Source: Bacillota bacterium | GTDB taxonomy: Bacteria > Bacillota > UBA4882 > UBA8346 | DNA: 64,000 nucleotides | Direction: 5' to 3' | NCBI GenBank assembly: GCA_023400055.1 | Contig: JAEXFN010000053.1 | Location: forward strand, 62,001-126,000 | In this document: in pieces, positions 44,094 through 53,715 of the stretch | Numbering within the stretch: the first letter of the stretch is position 1 | Layout: every line of letters starts with the position of its first letter | Made by a program: the position numbers and the translations under genes | Notes under the pieces: model-generated | What the model saw: the letters and a program-made list of their open reading frames with translations, nothing else | Database searches by the model: none | What the model was told of the DNA's origin: nothing

Positions 44094-44549
44094 TTGGTTC
44101 CTGAAGCGGAGTTGCAGGAGTTTCTGATCGAGGCGAAACGCAATGCCTATGCGGGCAACGGCAAGGAAAAGGAGCCATCCCGGCCCAGTTCCAAGGATCT
44201 GCCGTTTCAGAAAGGGAAATATTATTATCTGGACAGTTACATCGGAGCGGCCCATTTTATCGGCGAGGAAGTAGTCTGGCATGATGGCCAGATCTTATGG
44301 GGCATGAATTATTACGGTGAGATGCTGATCCCGGAGGTTCCGCCCGGATTCGGCGATTTTCTAAAGGAAGCGTTGCGCCATTGCGGGCCGGAGCAACCGT
44401 TCCGTGGACCCCGCCAGTACAGCTCGGCTGGGTTCGAATACTATTGTCAGAGTTCGGGAGGGATCGGTAGCTTCACCGGGGAAGAGACGGTCGTCCGGGC
44501 CGGCAGCCCCGTCTATCGGCTGCGCTTTCACGGCGGGTACCTGAAATAG
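44094..44549 (+). CDS. DUF5680 domain protein
   Basis: A 151-residue soluble protein starting at TTG 44094, with AGAGGAGG nine bases upstream. ELQEFLIEAKRNAYAGNG, SRPSSKDLPFQKGKYYYLDSYIG, FIGEEVVWHDGQILWGMNYYG and the C-terminal GEETVVRAGSPVYRLRFHGGYL are typical of DUF5680, a family often found as an appendage of helix-turn-helix proteins. Here it stands alone without a DNA-binding domain. It has its own promoter. Function unknown. Confidence 0.75.
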   Translation: MVPEAELQEFLIEAKRNAYAGNGKEKEPSRPSSKDLPFQKGKYYYLDSYIGAAHFIGEEVVWHDGQILWGMNYYGEMLIPEVPPGFGDFLKEALRHCGPEQPFRGPRQYSSAGFEYYCQSSGGIGSFTGEETVVRAGSPVYRLRFHGGYLK

Positions 44550-44628
44550 GGCCCGTTCCATTCGGGGGGCGTAAAACGATCCCTGATGTTATCCCATTTA
44601 TCACATAAGAATATTGCAAATAACTGGC

Positions 44629-44657
44629 GAAACCCCTGCCGTGGGCGGCGGGGGTTT
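44629..44657. terminator. Hairpin between the DUF5680 and ndpA genes
   Basis: GAAACCCCTGCCG pairs with CGGCGGGGGTTTC with one wobble. The T-run is short, so termination strength is uncertain. Confidence 0.5.
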
Positions 44658-44678
44658 CCGATTGAGGGGTAAGCGAAG

Positions 44679-45686
44679 ATGGCGGAAATCCGAATCGAAA
44701 AGGCAATCCTGCATATTCTGGATACCAACGTGGGTTTGCCGGTATTGTCCCAGCAGGAACTGGATTTGCAAGGCGAGGCGGGCGATTTTTTAGAAAAACT
44801 ATGGACCAAAGTGCTGGAGGATGACCATCTCAAACCGGCCGAGTTTTGCGGCCCCGCCAATGCGCTGCGGGATCGCGTCGCTCAATATCTGGCCGACGGC
44901 GATTTTCTGGCATTTACGCAAGAGCTGGCCGGGAACCTGTATCAGTTGATGCTGGCGCATGTCGCTATCAGCCCGGCCGACCTGGTCTGCTGCCGTTTCG
45001 ACGTCGACGGCCGGAGCGGCTTCGGCGCGCTCAAGCTGAATTACAAGACCGGCTTTATTCATCAGGTCGCCTATGAGGCCGAACAGAGCATCAACAGCCT
45101 GGTGCTGCAGCGGGCGGTCCTGCCTTCGGAGAGTCAGAAACTCGAGGAGTGTTTTGTGATCTACCTGGACGACCTCAGCTTGGGGCTGCTCGAGAAGGAA
45201 TATGAGATCGACGGCAGTAAGGAGTTTTACTTGTCGCAACGTTTCCTGGACTGCGCCGACCAGCTTTCCAACCACGAGAAGGCGCGGGTGCTCGATAAAG
45301 TCACTCAAAAAGTGAGCCAGAAGTTCGGGGGCGAGGATTTCACCCCCATGGTCCGGCTGCGCCAGGCGATCGCGGCGGATCTCGACGATAACGGGGCCAT
45401 CGACTTGCACCACGTGGCCCAGACGGTTTTCCACGACGATCCCGACGCCCAGCGCGAGTATTTGGAGGAGGTGCGCCGGGCCGGTCTGGTGGAGTCCCAG
45501 GTCCAACTGCCGGAGAAGCTCGCCAACCGGAAGTTCCGCAATCAGAAGATCCAGACCGACACCGGGATCGAGATCAATTTCCCGGCCGACTATTACAATA
45601 ACCGGGAGAAGATCGAGTTTGTCAGCAACGCGGACGGCACCATCTCGATCATCATCAAGAATGTCGGCAAGATCCTGAATAAGTAG
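44679..45686 (+). CDS. Nucleoid-associated protein, NdpA (YejK) family
   Basis: A 335-residue protein of NdpA length. IRIEKAILHILDTNVGLPVLS at the N-terminus, GFGALKLNYKTGFIHQ, and a KEFYLSQRFLDC block followed by FTPMVRLRQAIAADL-type helical regions match the family, known in E. coli (YejK) as nucleoid-associated. The last stretch (GIEINFPADYYNNREKIEFV and SIIIKNVGKI) is the conserved C-terminal beta unit. AGGGGTAAGCGAAG precedes ATG. DNA-binding role is by family only. Confidence 0.82.
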   Translation: MAEIRIEKAILHILDTNVGLPVLSQQELDLQGEAGDFLEKLWTKVLEDDHLKPAEFCGPANALRDRVAQYLADGDFLAFTQELAGNLYQLMLAHVAISPADLVCCRFDVDGRSGFGALKLNYKTGFIHQVAYEAEQSINSLVLQRAVLPSESQKLEECFVIYLDDLSLGLLEKEYEIDGSKEFYLSQRFLDCADQLSNHEKARVLDKVTQKVSQKFGGEDFTPMVRLRQAIAADLDDNGAIDLHHVAQTVFHDDPDAQREYLEEVRRAGLVESQVQLPEKLANRKFRNQKIQTDTGIEINFPADYYNNREKIEFVSNADGTISIIIKNVGKILNK

Positions 45687-45759
45687 CGGACCTGAAAATC
45701 CCGGTCCTCGGGGGGCCGGGATGACCAAAACTCAATTGTAGCGGATAAACCCAAAAGGC

Positions 45760-47604
45760 TCATTTCTCGCCGGGCTGGCCGGGCTTCGCCGGATGAAAGG
45801 CGCGCCACAGTTCGCTGTCGCAGTCGATCAGGTCCATGATCTGCCGGTAAGGAATGGTAAAGCTCGGGAAACCGGCCGCATAGGGCGCGATCTCATAAGG
45901 CGCGAAATAAAGCTCCAAACTGTCTTCATGCAGCACGAATTGGGGATCGCTGCCGATGCTCTGAAAGTCCAGCGGAAAGCCGTCCGTTTTCTGGCGTTCG
46001 ATCACTCGTTCGCGGATCAAGGCATTGAGCCGCTCTTGGTAGGGACGGTTTTTATGGAAAAGATCGCTTAAACGATAAAAATGGCCGGTTTTTACGTTAA
46101 GATGCAGAGTCTGGCGGAGCGGCATGCCGTGGGCGGCGCCCAAAGGGTAATAGTAACCGGTCTGTTGCAGCACCAGCAGATCGCCGCGGCCCAGCAGCGC
46201 CCGGAAATCCGACTCGAAATCGGCCCGGATTTGGGGATCGCGCGGCTGGGCGGCGAGAAAGATCCGCCGCAACCGTTGATTGAGGCGGTTTTGCAGTTTG
46301 ACGTCGGCCATTCCGGCCAGTTGGGGATAGTAGACCAGGTAGTCCGGGACCGGCCGGTATTTGGCCTCCTCCAGCCGCAGGCCGCCGGCCAGCACCAGCT
46401 GGTGTTTTTCCTCCCAGATCAACTGGCCGTCGGCCTCCAGATAACGCAGGCGATGGTCCTGTTCGATCTGAAGCAGGCCGTCGCGGAGGCTCAGCCGTCC
46501 CCGGCCCTTGAAGTTCGGGAACCCTTTGGCCGGTTTGCCATCGCGGTCGATCAGGCTGATCCGGTCCCGGGCGCTTTCCGTCGAGGCCAACCCATCCGCG
46601 AACGGTTCGATAGTAACGAAGCTAAACCGGGTCAGCAGCCGCCCCTGAGCATCGCCCAGGGCGAAACGGTTGCCCAAATAGGTCTGCTTGGGATCCAGCG
46701 GCTGCCCCAGCGCGAATCGTCCCTCGCCCAGGCTCTGGATGGCGCTGAACCGCGGCTGCCAGCGATAGACGCCTTTCCGGTCGATCAGGCCGTAGCGGAA
46801 GGAAAACTCGCCGTCGGCCAGGCCGACCACGGCCAGGCCGTCCTGGAAAGGCCCGGCATAGCGATAAGCGGCCGGCAGCGCGATCCGGCCTTGCCCGTCG
46901 AGATAACCCCAGGGTCCGTTCTCCTTGTTTTGAAAAGCGAATAATCCTTCCCGGCCGGCCGGGACCACCGTCCGCTGGCAAATCTGGCGCAATATCCGGC
47001 CCGTGCGGTCGATCATTCCATAGCGGCCCGGAGCCAAGCCGACCAACGCCTCGCCGCCGCTAAAATCGGCCGCGGACTCAAATTGCGGCGCGATTACCGG
47101 CCGGCCGTCGCGGTCCAGATAGCCGAAGAGCACGCGGCCGCTGCGAGTCCGGCTGAAACTGGCCAGACCTTCGTGGAGATCGCCGATGGTTCCCGGAGTC
47201 CGGTAAACGGTCCGGCCGTTCTCATCCAGCAATTCGGTCTGCTTGCCGGCGGAGGCCACCGCCCGGCCCTCGGAAAAATCGCAGATCTCGTCAAAACGCA
47301 GCGGAACGACCACTTTGCCGGCGCGGTCGATCAGCCCGTAGCCGGTCCCGGGCCGGGCCTGAACCATGGCCAGCCCGTTGCTTTGAAAATCGCGGGCTTC
47401 GGAGTAGCCGGGCGGGATCGCGAAGCGGCCCGCCCGGTCGATGTATCCCCATTGCAGGCCGCCCAGCGCCACCCGGGACGCCGGGTAGCGGGTGGTGTCC
47501 GACGCGCCTGCCGCAGTCCCGGTCCAGCATCCGCCGAGCAGCACCGCGATCAGCAATAAGCTGCCCAACCCTTTCCGGAACGGCGTAAATCGGGTCCTCG
47601 CCAT
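45760..47604 (-). CDS. WG-repeat lipoprotein with C-terminal DUF3298-like domain
   Basis: About 614 residues; ATG 47604 has AGAAGG nine bases upstream. A lipoprotein signal ends at LLIAVLLGGC. About seven WG/KWG-type repeats follow, each with the form (W/Y/F)GY(I/L)DR-x-GR and DF-x-x-G-x-A (for example WGYIDRAGRFAIPPGY, FGYLDRDGRPVIAPQFES, WGYLDGQGRIALPAAY). From about residue 430 a DUF3298-type domain appears (YPQLAGMADVKLQNRLN, FYRLSDLFHKN, FTIPYRQIMDLID). It is an exported, membrane-tethered protein, perhaps envelope-binding. The pairing of WG repeats with DUF3298 is known in Firmicutes. Confidence 0.85.
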   Translation of the reverse strand: MARTRFTPFRKGLGSLLLIAVLLGGCWTGTAAGASDTTRYPASRVALGGLQWGYIDRAGRFAIPPGYSEARDFQSNGLAMVQARPGTGYGLIDRAGKVVVPLRFDEICDFSEGRAVASAGKQTELLDENGRTVYRTPGTIGDLHEGLASFSRTRSGRVLFGYLDRDGRPVIAPQFESAADFSGGEALVGLAPGRYGMIDRTGRILRQICQRTVVPAGREGLFAFQNKENGPWGYLDGQGRIALPAAYRYAGPFQDGLAVVGLADGEFSFRYGLIDRKGVYRWQPRFSAIQSLGEGRFALGQPLDPKQTYLGNRFALGDAQGRLLTRFSFVTIEPFADGLASTESARDRISLIDRDGKPAKGFPNFKGRGRLSLRDGLLQIEQDHRLRYLEADGQLIWEEKHQLVLAGGLRLEEAKYRPVPDYLVYYPQLAGMADVKLQNRLNQRLRRIFLAAQPRDPQIRADFESDFRALLGRGDLLVLQQTGYYYPLGAAHGMPLRQTLHLNVKTGHFYRLSDLFHKNRPYQERLNALIRERVIERQKTDGFPLDFQSIGSDPQFVLHEDSLELYFAPYEIAPYAAGFPSFTIPYRQIMDLIDCDSELWRAFHPAKPGQPGEK

Positions 47605-47741
47605 AAACATCAGCCTTCTTTCGTTGCCGGTTTGGTTCATAATGAAAGTTTCAAATGCAAGTTTCAATGGAGTATATTTCAACCTCGGCGCGATTAATCC
47701 TGTCGCCAAACACTCCAGCCAACAAGTTCCTGCCTTCGGCG

Positions 47742-47945
47742 CCGCCGCCGGTCCATCGGGCGGCACCGCCAAGACGTTCGGCAGTCCCGCCGGACGATTC
47801 TCCGGAAGCGGATTGTCCCATGCCCGAACCGAAAAGCGATTTTCCGGTTCCGCCGGGCGCCGGAGCGGTCCCGCCGAAGCATCCGGCGGGAGGGCCGGAA
47901 GGCGGGCCGATCCTCGCCGGCCTCGGTTCCCCCGGCGGCCGGGAA
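47742..47945. repeat. Array F: degenerate 21-bp repeats, GC-rich
   Basis: The start of each unit, GTCCCGCCG or a variant, appears at 47763 (GCACCGCC), 47784 (GTCCCGCCG), 47805 (GAAGCGG), 47826 (GAACCG), 47847 (GTTCCGCCG), 47868 (GTCCCGCCG) and more weakly at 47889 and 47910. All steps are 21 bp. The plus strand translates as heptads FSGSGLS, FSGSAGR or, in another frame, PPRRSAV, PPDDSPE, PPGAGAV. It sits in the divergent gap between the WG lipoprotein and the GGDEF/HD-GYP gene. The gap also contains an AT-rich promoter region near 48000-48110. Confidence 0.7.
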
Positions 47946-48046
47946 GGGCGCTTCTCCGATCGTCTACACTTGTAGTATGACGAAAAAAAATAGCCGAAGC
48001 AATCGGAAATTAAGAAATTGATAAAGAAATTAGGGACGATTTTCGA

Positions 48047-48052
48047 TATAAT
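48047..48052 (+). promoter_or_regulatory. -10 element upstream of the GGDEF/HD-GYP gene
   Basis: TATAAT in a strongly AT-rich segment, 96 bp before the TTG start. The only good -35 (TTGATA, 48018-48023) is spaced too far (23 bp), so the promoter is incomplete by inspection. Confidence 0.35.
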
Positions 48053-48147
48053 GTAAAATATAGTAAAAGTATCACAGAACGTTTTGGATAGTTGTTATTT
48101 TCAGGAAAAGCAAAGATAATCATCGATCCGATTCGAGGCGAACCGCT

Positions 48148-50625
48148 TTGTCGTTACGCGTAAAGACCGTGCTGATCTTCAGTCTGATCCTTGCGGTGCT
48201 GGTCATGGCGTTGATGTTTGGGATGCGCTTTTTGCTCATGGGCCGGCTGGCGGCGACGGAAGAGTTGGAAGTCCGCGCCAATGGCGAACGGGTTCGGCAG
48301 GCTTTCTCCAACCAACTGGATGATTTGGGGGCTTTTTTACATATTCATAGCGTCCGGCAACCGGCGGAACGGGACATTCCCGCCGAAGTCGCGCGGAGCT
48401 TGCGGATCGGACTCATGGTTCAACTGGATGGGGCCGGGCGCGTCATTCGCGAGCAACGTTACGGGTCGGCGTTGCGCCGTTCCCGGTCGATCGCGGCCGA
48501 GCTTCGCCCCTGGCTCACGCCGCGCCTGTTGCGGCGGTTGGCGGCCGCTCCAGAATGCAGCAAAGGGGTGGTACGGCTCCCGGACGGCTTGCTGCTAATG
48601 GCCGCGCGGCGGCTCCCGGCGGCGCAAACGACTCATTCCGGCCCGGGCTACCTGATCGTGGGCCGCTATCTGACCCAGGCCGAGTTGCCGCACTTGGCGA
48701 AGTTGCTTCATCTGCCGCTCCAACTGCTCACGGACCGGGAGTTCCGGCAATGGCGGCCGCGCCAGGCGGCGGTCCGGGTCCGCAACGCTCACGAGATCGA
48801 CGGCTACGCCGTGCTTCGCGACCTGGAGGGCCGCCCCGCAGCGGTGCTGCGCCTGATCATGTCTCGGACGATCTACAACCAGGGCCGGTTCAGCCTCTAT
48901 TGCTTTTTGGGGGCCTTGCTGATCCTGGGGAGCGCCCTTTCCCTGTTGGTGCTGGCTTATCTGGAAAAGTCGGTGCTGTCGCGACTGGCCTTTTTAAATG
49001 AGCGGGCCGGCCAGATCGCGGCCAGCAGCGACCTGTCGATCCGCATTCCCATCAGCAATATGGACGAATTGACCAGTTATGCGACGGTTTTTAACCGGAT
49101 GATGGACAGCCTGGAGGATTCCCGGCGCGAACTCGAACGGCACCGGGAACAACTGGCCAGCGCCAATCAACGGCTGGTAAATATCATCGATTTTTTGCCC
49201 GATGCCACGTTCGTCATCGACTGCCAGGGCAAGGTGGTGGCCTGGAACCGGGCCATCGAGGAGCTGACCGGCATCGCCAAGCAGGACATTTTGGGGCTTG
49301 GCTATTATGCCTATGCGTTCCCTTTTTGGGGAGAGCCCCGGCCGTTACTCATCGACCTGGTTACGGCCAATTTTTCCGAAATCAGGCGTTATTATCCCTC
49401 GGCCGAGCTGAAAGGAGTGATCCTCCAGGCCGAAGTCTTCATCGACCGGCTCCGGCGGGGCCAGGGGGTCTACGCCTTAATCTCGGCCTCGCCGTTGTAC
49501 GATCACGCTGGCGGTCTGGTGGGCGCCATCGAGACGGTTCATGACATCTCCAACCGCAAACGGGCCGAGGAACAACTGCGCTACATGGGCTGGCACGATC
49601 AGCTTACCGGCTTGTACAACCGGACCTATTTTGAGGCGGAGGTCGAACGTTTTGAGCGGGGCGAGTATCGTCAGCTCGGACTGGTGATGTGCGATGTGGA
49701 CGGCCTGAAGACCGTCAACGACTCCCACGGCCACGGCGCCGGCGATAAGTTGCTCCGGGTCGCCGCCCAGTTGATCGCGGCCGCGATCGACACCCATCAG
49801 ATCGTGGCCCGGGTCGGCGGGGATGAATTCGCGATTCTCTTGCCGGATTGCGCCCCCGAGGAGCCGCAGCGGATTCAGGACCGCATCGGGGCGCTGATGG
49901 AGGAGCATAACCGGACGACCACCGAGCCCAAGTTGAGCATCTCCCTGGGCTGGGCGATCAGCGACGACCGGAAAACCATCCAGGAAGTGTTCGAGGAAGC
50001 GGACAACAATATGTACCGCAAGAAGTTGCACCGCATTCAGAGCATGCACAGCAACGTGATTCAGATCCTGATGAAAACCCTGGCGGCGCGCGATTTTATC
50101 ACCGAAGGCCACGCCGAGCGGATGAAAAATCTGGTGCAAAACTTGGCCGAACAGGTGGGCCTGCCCGAACGCAAGGTGCAGGACCTGCGGCTGCTGGCCG
50201 AGATTCACGATATCGGCAAGATCGGGATCGCCGACAATATCCTCTTTAAACCCGGCCTGCTGACCATGGAGGAACAACTCGAGATTCGCCGCCATTCGGA
50301 GATCGGCCAGAGCATCGCCGAATCGGCCCAGGAATTGAGCTATCTGTCCGACTGGATTCTCAAGCATCACGAATGGTGGAACGGCAGCGGCTATCCGCTG
50401 GGCCTGAAAGAGCAGGAGATTCCGCTGGAATGCCGGATTTTGGCGATTGCCGACGCCTTTGACGCCATGACCAGCGATCGGCCTTACCGGAAAGCGATGC
50501 CGGTCGAGGCTGCCTTGAACGAGCTGATGAAAGGGGCCGGTACGCAATTCGACCCCGAATTGGCGGCCTTGTTTGTCCGGCTGGTGCGGCAGGGGCGTTT
50601 GCAAGGCGGCGGGGCCCCCGCCTGA
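48148..50625 (+). CDS. Membrane CHASE-type sensor, HAMP, PAS, GGDEF and HD-GYP protein
   Basis: An 825-residue bifunctional cyclic-di-GMP protein, starting at TTG 48148 (GAGGCG upstream). Helix 1 (8-31) and helix 2 (248-271) flank an extracytoplasmic region (CHASE4-like), then HAMP (272-325), PAS (about 340-470), GGDEF with intact GGDEF at 557-561 (no RxxD inhibitory site seen five residues before it), and HD-GYP with HDIGK at 687-691 and HHEWWNGSGYP at 740-750. Both synthase and phosphodiesterase motifs are intact, so it may make and break c-di-GMP in response to an external signal. Confidence 0.93.
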   Translation: MSLRVKTVLIFSLILAVLVMALMFGMRFLLMGRLAATEELEVRANGERVRQAFSNQLDDLGAFLHIHSVRQPAERDIPAEVARSLRIGLMVQLDGAGRVIREQRYGSALRRSRSIAAELRPWLTPRLLRRLAAAPECSKGVVRLPDGLLLMAARRLPAAQTTHSGPGYLIVGRYLTQAELPHLAKLLHLPLQLLTDREFRQWRPRQAAVRVRNAHEIDGYAVLRDLEGRPAAVLRLIMSRTIYNQGRFSLYCFLGALLILGSALSLLVLAYLEKSVLSRLAFLNERAGQIAASSDLSIRIPISNMDELTSYATVFNRMMDSLEDSRRELERHREQLASANQRLVNIIDFLPDATFVIDCQGKVVAWNRAIEELTGIAKQDILGLGYYAYAFPFWGEPRPLLIDLVTANFSEIRRYYPSAELKGVILQAEVFIDRLRRGQGVYALISASPLYDHAGGLVGAIETVHDISNRKRAEEQLRYMGWHDQLTGLYNRTYFEAEVERFERGEYRQLGLVMCDVDGLKTVNDSHGHGAGDKLLRVAAQLIAAAIDTHQIVARVGGDEFAILLPDCAPEEPQRIQDRIGALMEEHNRTTTEPKLSISLGWAISDDRKTIQEVFEEADNNMYRKKLHRIQSMHSNVIQILMKTLAARDFITEGHAERMKNLVQNLAEQVGLPERKVQDLRLLAEIHDIGKIGIADNILFKPGLLTMEEQLEIRRHSEIGQSIAESAQELSYLSDWILKHHEWWNGSGYPLGLKEQEIPLECRILAIADAFDAMTSDRPYRKAMPVEAALNELMKGAGTQFDPELAALFVRLVRQGRLQGGGAPA

Positions 50626-50859
50626 AACCGGACGCTTTTAGCGGCGCAATGAAGCGATTGACGAGCCATGGACGCACTTTTGGCGACCGAATTCTTATAA
50701 AGGAGTTTAATTTTCGGGAACGGGTCAAAACCATATTGACGGCTGCACGGAAGGTATGTCATGATGTAACAAGTACTGGAATAACCCGGATTTAGCTTTT
50801 TTTATAAAGAACGACGATCAACCGTCCCCCGCGGAGTCCGGGACGGAGAAAGGGCAGCT

Positions 50860-51972
50860 TTGAGGCAGAAACCAGCGAATTTAACAGCGACGAATGGGGT
50901 GGACGATGGTTTCGGCGCGGATCTGCTCCATTGGTACCGTGAGAACGCCCGTCCCTTGCCTTGGCGCGCCACCAGGGGTCCTTACGCCATCTGGCTTTCC
51001 GAGGTGATGTTGCAACAGACCCGGGTGGAGACGGTGATCCCTTATTACCACCGTTTTCTGGAGCAATTTCCGACCATCGCCGCGCTGGCGGCTGCGCCCG
51101 AGGAGGCGGTCTTAAAAGTATGGGAAGGGCTGGGTTACTACCGGCGGGCCAAGCTGTTTCAACGGGGAGCCCGGCGGGTGGTTGCCGAATACGGCGGCCG
51201 ATTGCCCGCCGATCCCCAGCTTTTGGCCGGCCTGCCGGGAGTCGGCGCTTATATGGCGGGCGCCTTGGCCAGCATCGCCTTTAACTTGCCGGTTCCGGCG
51301 GTGGACGGCAACGTCATCCGGGTGGTGACGCGGCTGTTGGCCTGGGAGGAAGATGCGGCCAGCGGCCATTCGCGCCGGACGATTACCGCCTGGCTGAAGG
51401 CGCGTTTTCCCGCCGGACAGGCCCGTGACTTCACCCAAGCCGTGATGGAACTGGGAGCGCTGCTCTGCTTGCCCAAGACGCCGCGTTGCGGACAATGCCC
51501 GGTCCGCCGCCATTGCGCCGCGACGGCTCTCGGCGACCCGGAACGTTTTCCGGTGAAACGGTCGGCCCGGCCCGTTCCCGTCGAGCGCCGGATAGCGCTC
51601 TGTATCCGCTGGGGCCAGCGGCGCTTGTTGATCCGCCGGCCCGCTACCGGGCTGCTGGCCAACTTCTGGGAATACCCCAACCTGCTGGCCGGCGCGGACG
51701 AGGATGCCGCGGCGATCGCCGAAGCCTGGACCGGGGAAAAGCTCGGTCGTCAACTTAACTTTACGAAAGGAGCGGCGCTGACCCAGGTTTTTACCCATCG
51801 CCGCTGGGATATTGAGATTTGGGAGGCAGATTGGCCGGAGGGAGACCAGCCGGCTACCCCGCCGCACGGTGCTTGGTTGAGCGCGCCGGAAGCCCAGCTT
51901 CTGCCGCGAGTCGCTTTTTTACGCCAGTTGGATAAAGGGATGGGAGAATCCGATGCGTTTAATCCCGATTGA
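50860..51972 (+). CDS. mutY: A/G-specific adenine glycosylase
   Basis: A 370-residue base-excision enzyme; TTG 50860 with GGAGAAAGGG upstream is the only reasonable start. Catalytic E48 (SEVMLQQT) and D149 (VPAVDGNVIRV), 101 residues apart as in E. coli MutY, the helix-hairpin-helix GLPGVGAYMAG, and the [4Fe-4S] ligands C-x6-C-x2-C-x5-C (CLPKTPRCGQCPVRRHC) are intact. The C-terminal Nudix-like domain that reads 8-oxoG is present (LLIRRPATGLLANFWEYPNLL). It removes adenine from A:8-oxoG pairs. It overlaps the next gene by 20 bp. Confidence 0.96.
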   Translation: MRQKPANLTATNGVDDGFGADLLHWYRENARPLPWRATRGPYAIWLSEVMLQQTRVETVIPYYHRFLEQFPTIAALAAAPEEAVLKVWEGLGYYRRAKLFQRGARRVVAEYGGRLPADPQLLAGLPGVGAYMAGALASIAFNLPVPAVDGNVIRVVTRLLAWEEDAASGHSRRTITAWLKARFPAGQARDFTQAVMELGALLCLPKTPRCGQCPVRRHCAATALGDPERFPVKRSARPVPVERRIALCIRWGQRRLLIRRPATGLLANFWEYPNLLAGADEDAAAIAEAWTGEKLGRQLNFTKGAALTQVFTHRRWDIEIWEADWPEGDQPATPPHGAWLSAPEAQLLPRVAFLRQLDKGMGESDAFNPD

Positions 51973-53005
51973 AAAAGTGCAACCCGGCATGATATTGGGA
52001 AAAACCCTTTATCGGGAAGAAGACGGCAAGGTTTTGCTGGTCAAAGGTACTGTCTTAAAAGTCAAATATATTGAGAAAATGAAGAGCTTGGGCTATCTTT
52101 ATCTTTACATCCGGGATCCCTTTGCCCCGGAGGATGACGAGATGATTCAACCGATCAAGGATGAAACCAAGCTCAAGGCGATCCAAATCCTCAAAAGCAC
52201 TGTCAAGCAGGTCGAACAGAAGCAGGAAGTCAATATCAAGCGGATCCGCGATGTGGTGATCGAGGTGGTCGACCAGATCCTGACCGATCAACGGGTGATG
52301 TACGGTTTGCTGGAGATGAACCGCCATGACAATTATACCTACACCCATTCGGTGAATGTTACCATTCTATCCCTGTTGATCGGCACGCATATCGGGACTT
52401 CCCGGGCTGATCTGGAGATCTTGGGCGTCGGCGCGATGATGCATGATATCGGCAAAACGCTGATCGATCCGCATATTTTGAACAAACCGTCCCGCTTGAA
52501 CCATGACGAGTTTGAAGTGATGAAAGAACATTCCCGGAAGGGTTTTGAGATATTAAAGGATAAGCTGTCCAGCTTCATCCCGGCCCACATCGCCTTGCAA
52601 CATCACGAACGGGAGGACGGCAGCGGTTATCCGCGCGGAATCAGCGGCAACGGCATCCACCGTTTTTCGAAGATCGTGGCGGTGGCCGATGTTTTTGACG
52701 CCATGACTTCCAACCGGATCTATCAAAGCGCGCGCCCGCCGTTCGAAGCGATTCGGGAAATCGAGGCCGACACCGATCAGAAGTTCGACCGGCGGACCGT
52801 CGCCGCGCTGGCCAAAGTGGTCGCGCCGTTTCCCGTCGGCAGCGTACTGTTGTTTCAGAACGGCTCTCAGGGAGTGGTCACTTTTGTCTCGCGGCTGAAA
52901 TGCCTGGTGGACTTCTTGGACGGCCCCAGCAAAGGGCGTAGCATCGACCTTTACCAGGACGACGATTACCAGGTGACTAAAGTGCTCGGCCCGCTGAACA
53001 TGTAA
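51953..53005 (+). CDS. HD-GYP phosphodiesterase-like protein
   Basis: A 350-residue cytoplasmic protein. ATG 51953 lies inside the mutY 3' end, with GGGAGAATCCG upstream, so translation is coupled. The N-terminal 100 residues resemble the DUF3391-like region common in such proteins (MRLIPIEKVQPGMILGKTLY). The HD-GYP core shows HSVNVTILSLLIG, HDIGKTLIDPHIL, HHEREDGSGYPRG and FDAMTSNRIYQSA, all with intact metal ligands. A C-terminal 60-residue part may bind a partner. It should hydrolyse c-di-GMP. A bidirectional terminator follows. Confidence 0.93.
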   Translation: MRLIPIEKVQPGMILGKTLYREEDGKVLLVKGTVLKVKYIEKMKSLGYLYLYIRDPFAPEDDEMIQPIKDETKLKAIQILKSTVKQVEQKQEVNIKRIRDVVIEVVDQILTDQRVMYGLLEMNRHDNYTYTHSVNVTILSLLIGTHIGTSRADLEILGVGAMMHDIGKTLIDPHILNKPSRLNHDEFEVMKEHSRKGFEILKDKLSSFIPAHIALQHHEREDGSGYPRGISGNGIHRFSKIVAVADVFDAMTSNRIYQSARPPFEAIREIEADTDQKFDRRTVAALAKVVAPFPVGSVLLFQNGSQGVVTFVSRLKCLVDFLDGPSKGRSIDLYQDDDYQVTKVLGPLNM

Positions 53006-53031
53006 AAAAACTCCTGCATCAGGAGTTTTTA
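53006..53031. terminator. Bidirectional terminator between the HD-GYP and ykuS genes
   Basis: AAAAACTCCT/AGGAGTTTTT is a 10-bp stem with a GCATC loop and A and T runs at both ends. Confidence 0.9.
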
Positions 53032-53058
53032 TGGGTCCGGCCCCACATCCGGCGCTGG

Positions 53059-53316
53059 TCAGCTGAGCCGCTGGTCCAACAGCTCCTTAATCTGCTGGGG
53101 CGAGTAGCCGCTGGCCTCGATCACCGGCGCTTCGGTTTTGATATCGTGCATCCCCAGGAAATTCTGGTCCATCCCCGAAGTCACGATCGCCGCCACATCC
53201 GCCAGCTGTCGTGCGGCCTCCTGATTGTGTTGAAATTCCAAAACATCATAGCCATGGCTGGTCAGATATTCACTAATATTCGATAATTGGGATTCCACCG
53301 CAATTTTCTGCTTCAT
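53059..53316 (-). CDS. ykuS: YkuS (UPF0180) family protein
   Basis: An 85-residue protein; ATG 53316 has GGAGGTGG eight bases upstream, unlike an upstream ATG. The pattern KIAVESQLSNISEYLTSHGYDV, AAIVTSGMDQNFLGMHD and APVIEASGYSPQQIKELL matches the UPF0180/YkuS family of Firmicutes, a small protein of unknown role. It is monocistronic and convergent with the HD-GYP gene. Confidence 0.88.
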   Translation of the reverse strand: MKQKIAVESQLSNISEYLTSHGYDVLEFQHNQEAARQLADVAAIVTSGMDQNFLGMHDIKTEAPVIEASGYSPQQIKELLDQRLS

Positions 53317-53715
53317 CCGTTCATCCACCTCCGTTGTTATTTTGCCCAAAGGAACCGGAAATTCCGTTGGAATGATTAGCCAAGACCGGCGACGCGCGGC
53401 TCGGATAAGGGCGGCTGGGTCCGCTACCGGAATAAGTAACCAAAATAGTTCTTTAGTCCTATAACTTTTGACCTAACCATTCCGATACTTGTTATGCTTA
53501 GATGATTAAGGAGCTGGGATGGACCCGGCTTATTTGCGGTTTGGGGTGATCGTTTAAGGAAGCCGATGATTTACAGCAGGAAAATCTTGATCCACCAAAG
53601 CAAGATCGATGGCCAAATTCAGCAAGGTAGCGCTGTAAGTGCTTCGTAGATGATCCGTGATAAGTAGCGAGGAACGACGGTTTTGATTCGAAATAAACTT
53701 ACGAAGCCGATGGCG

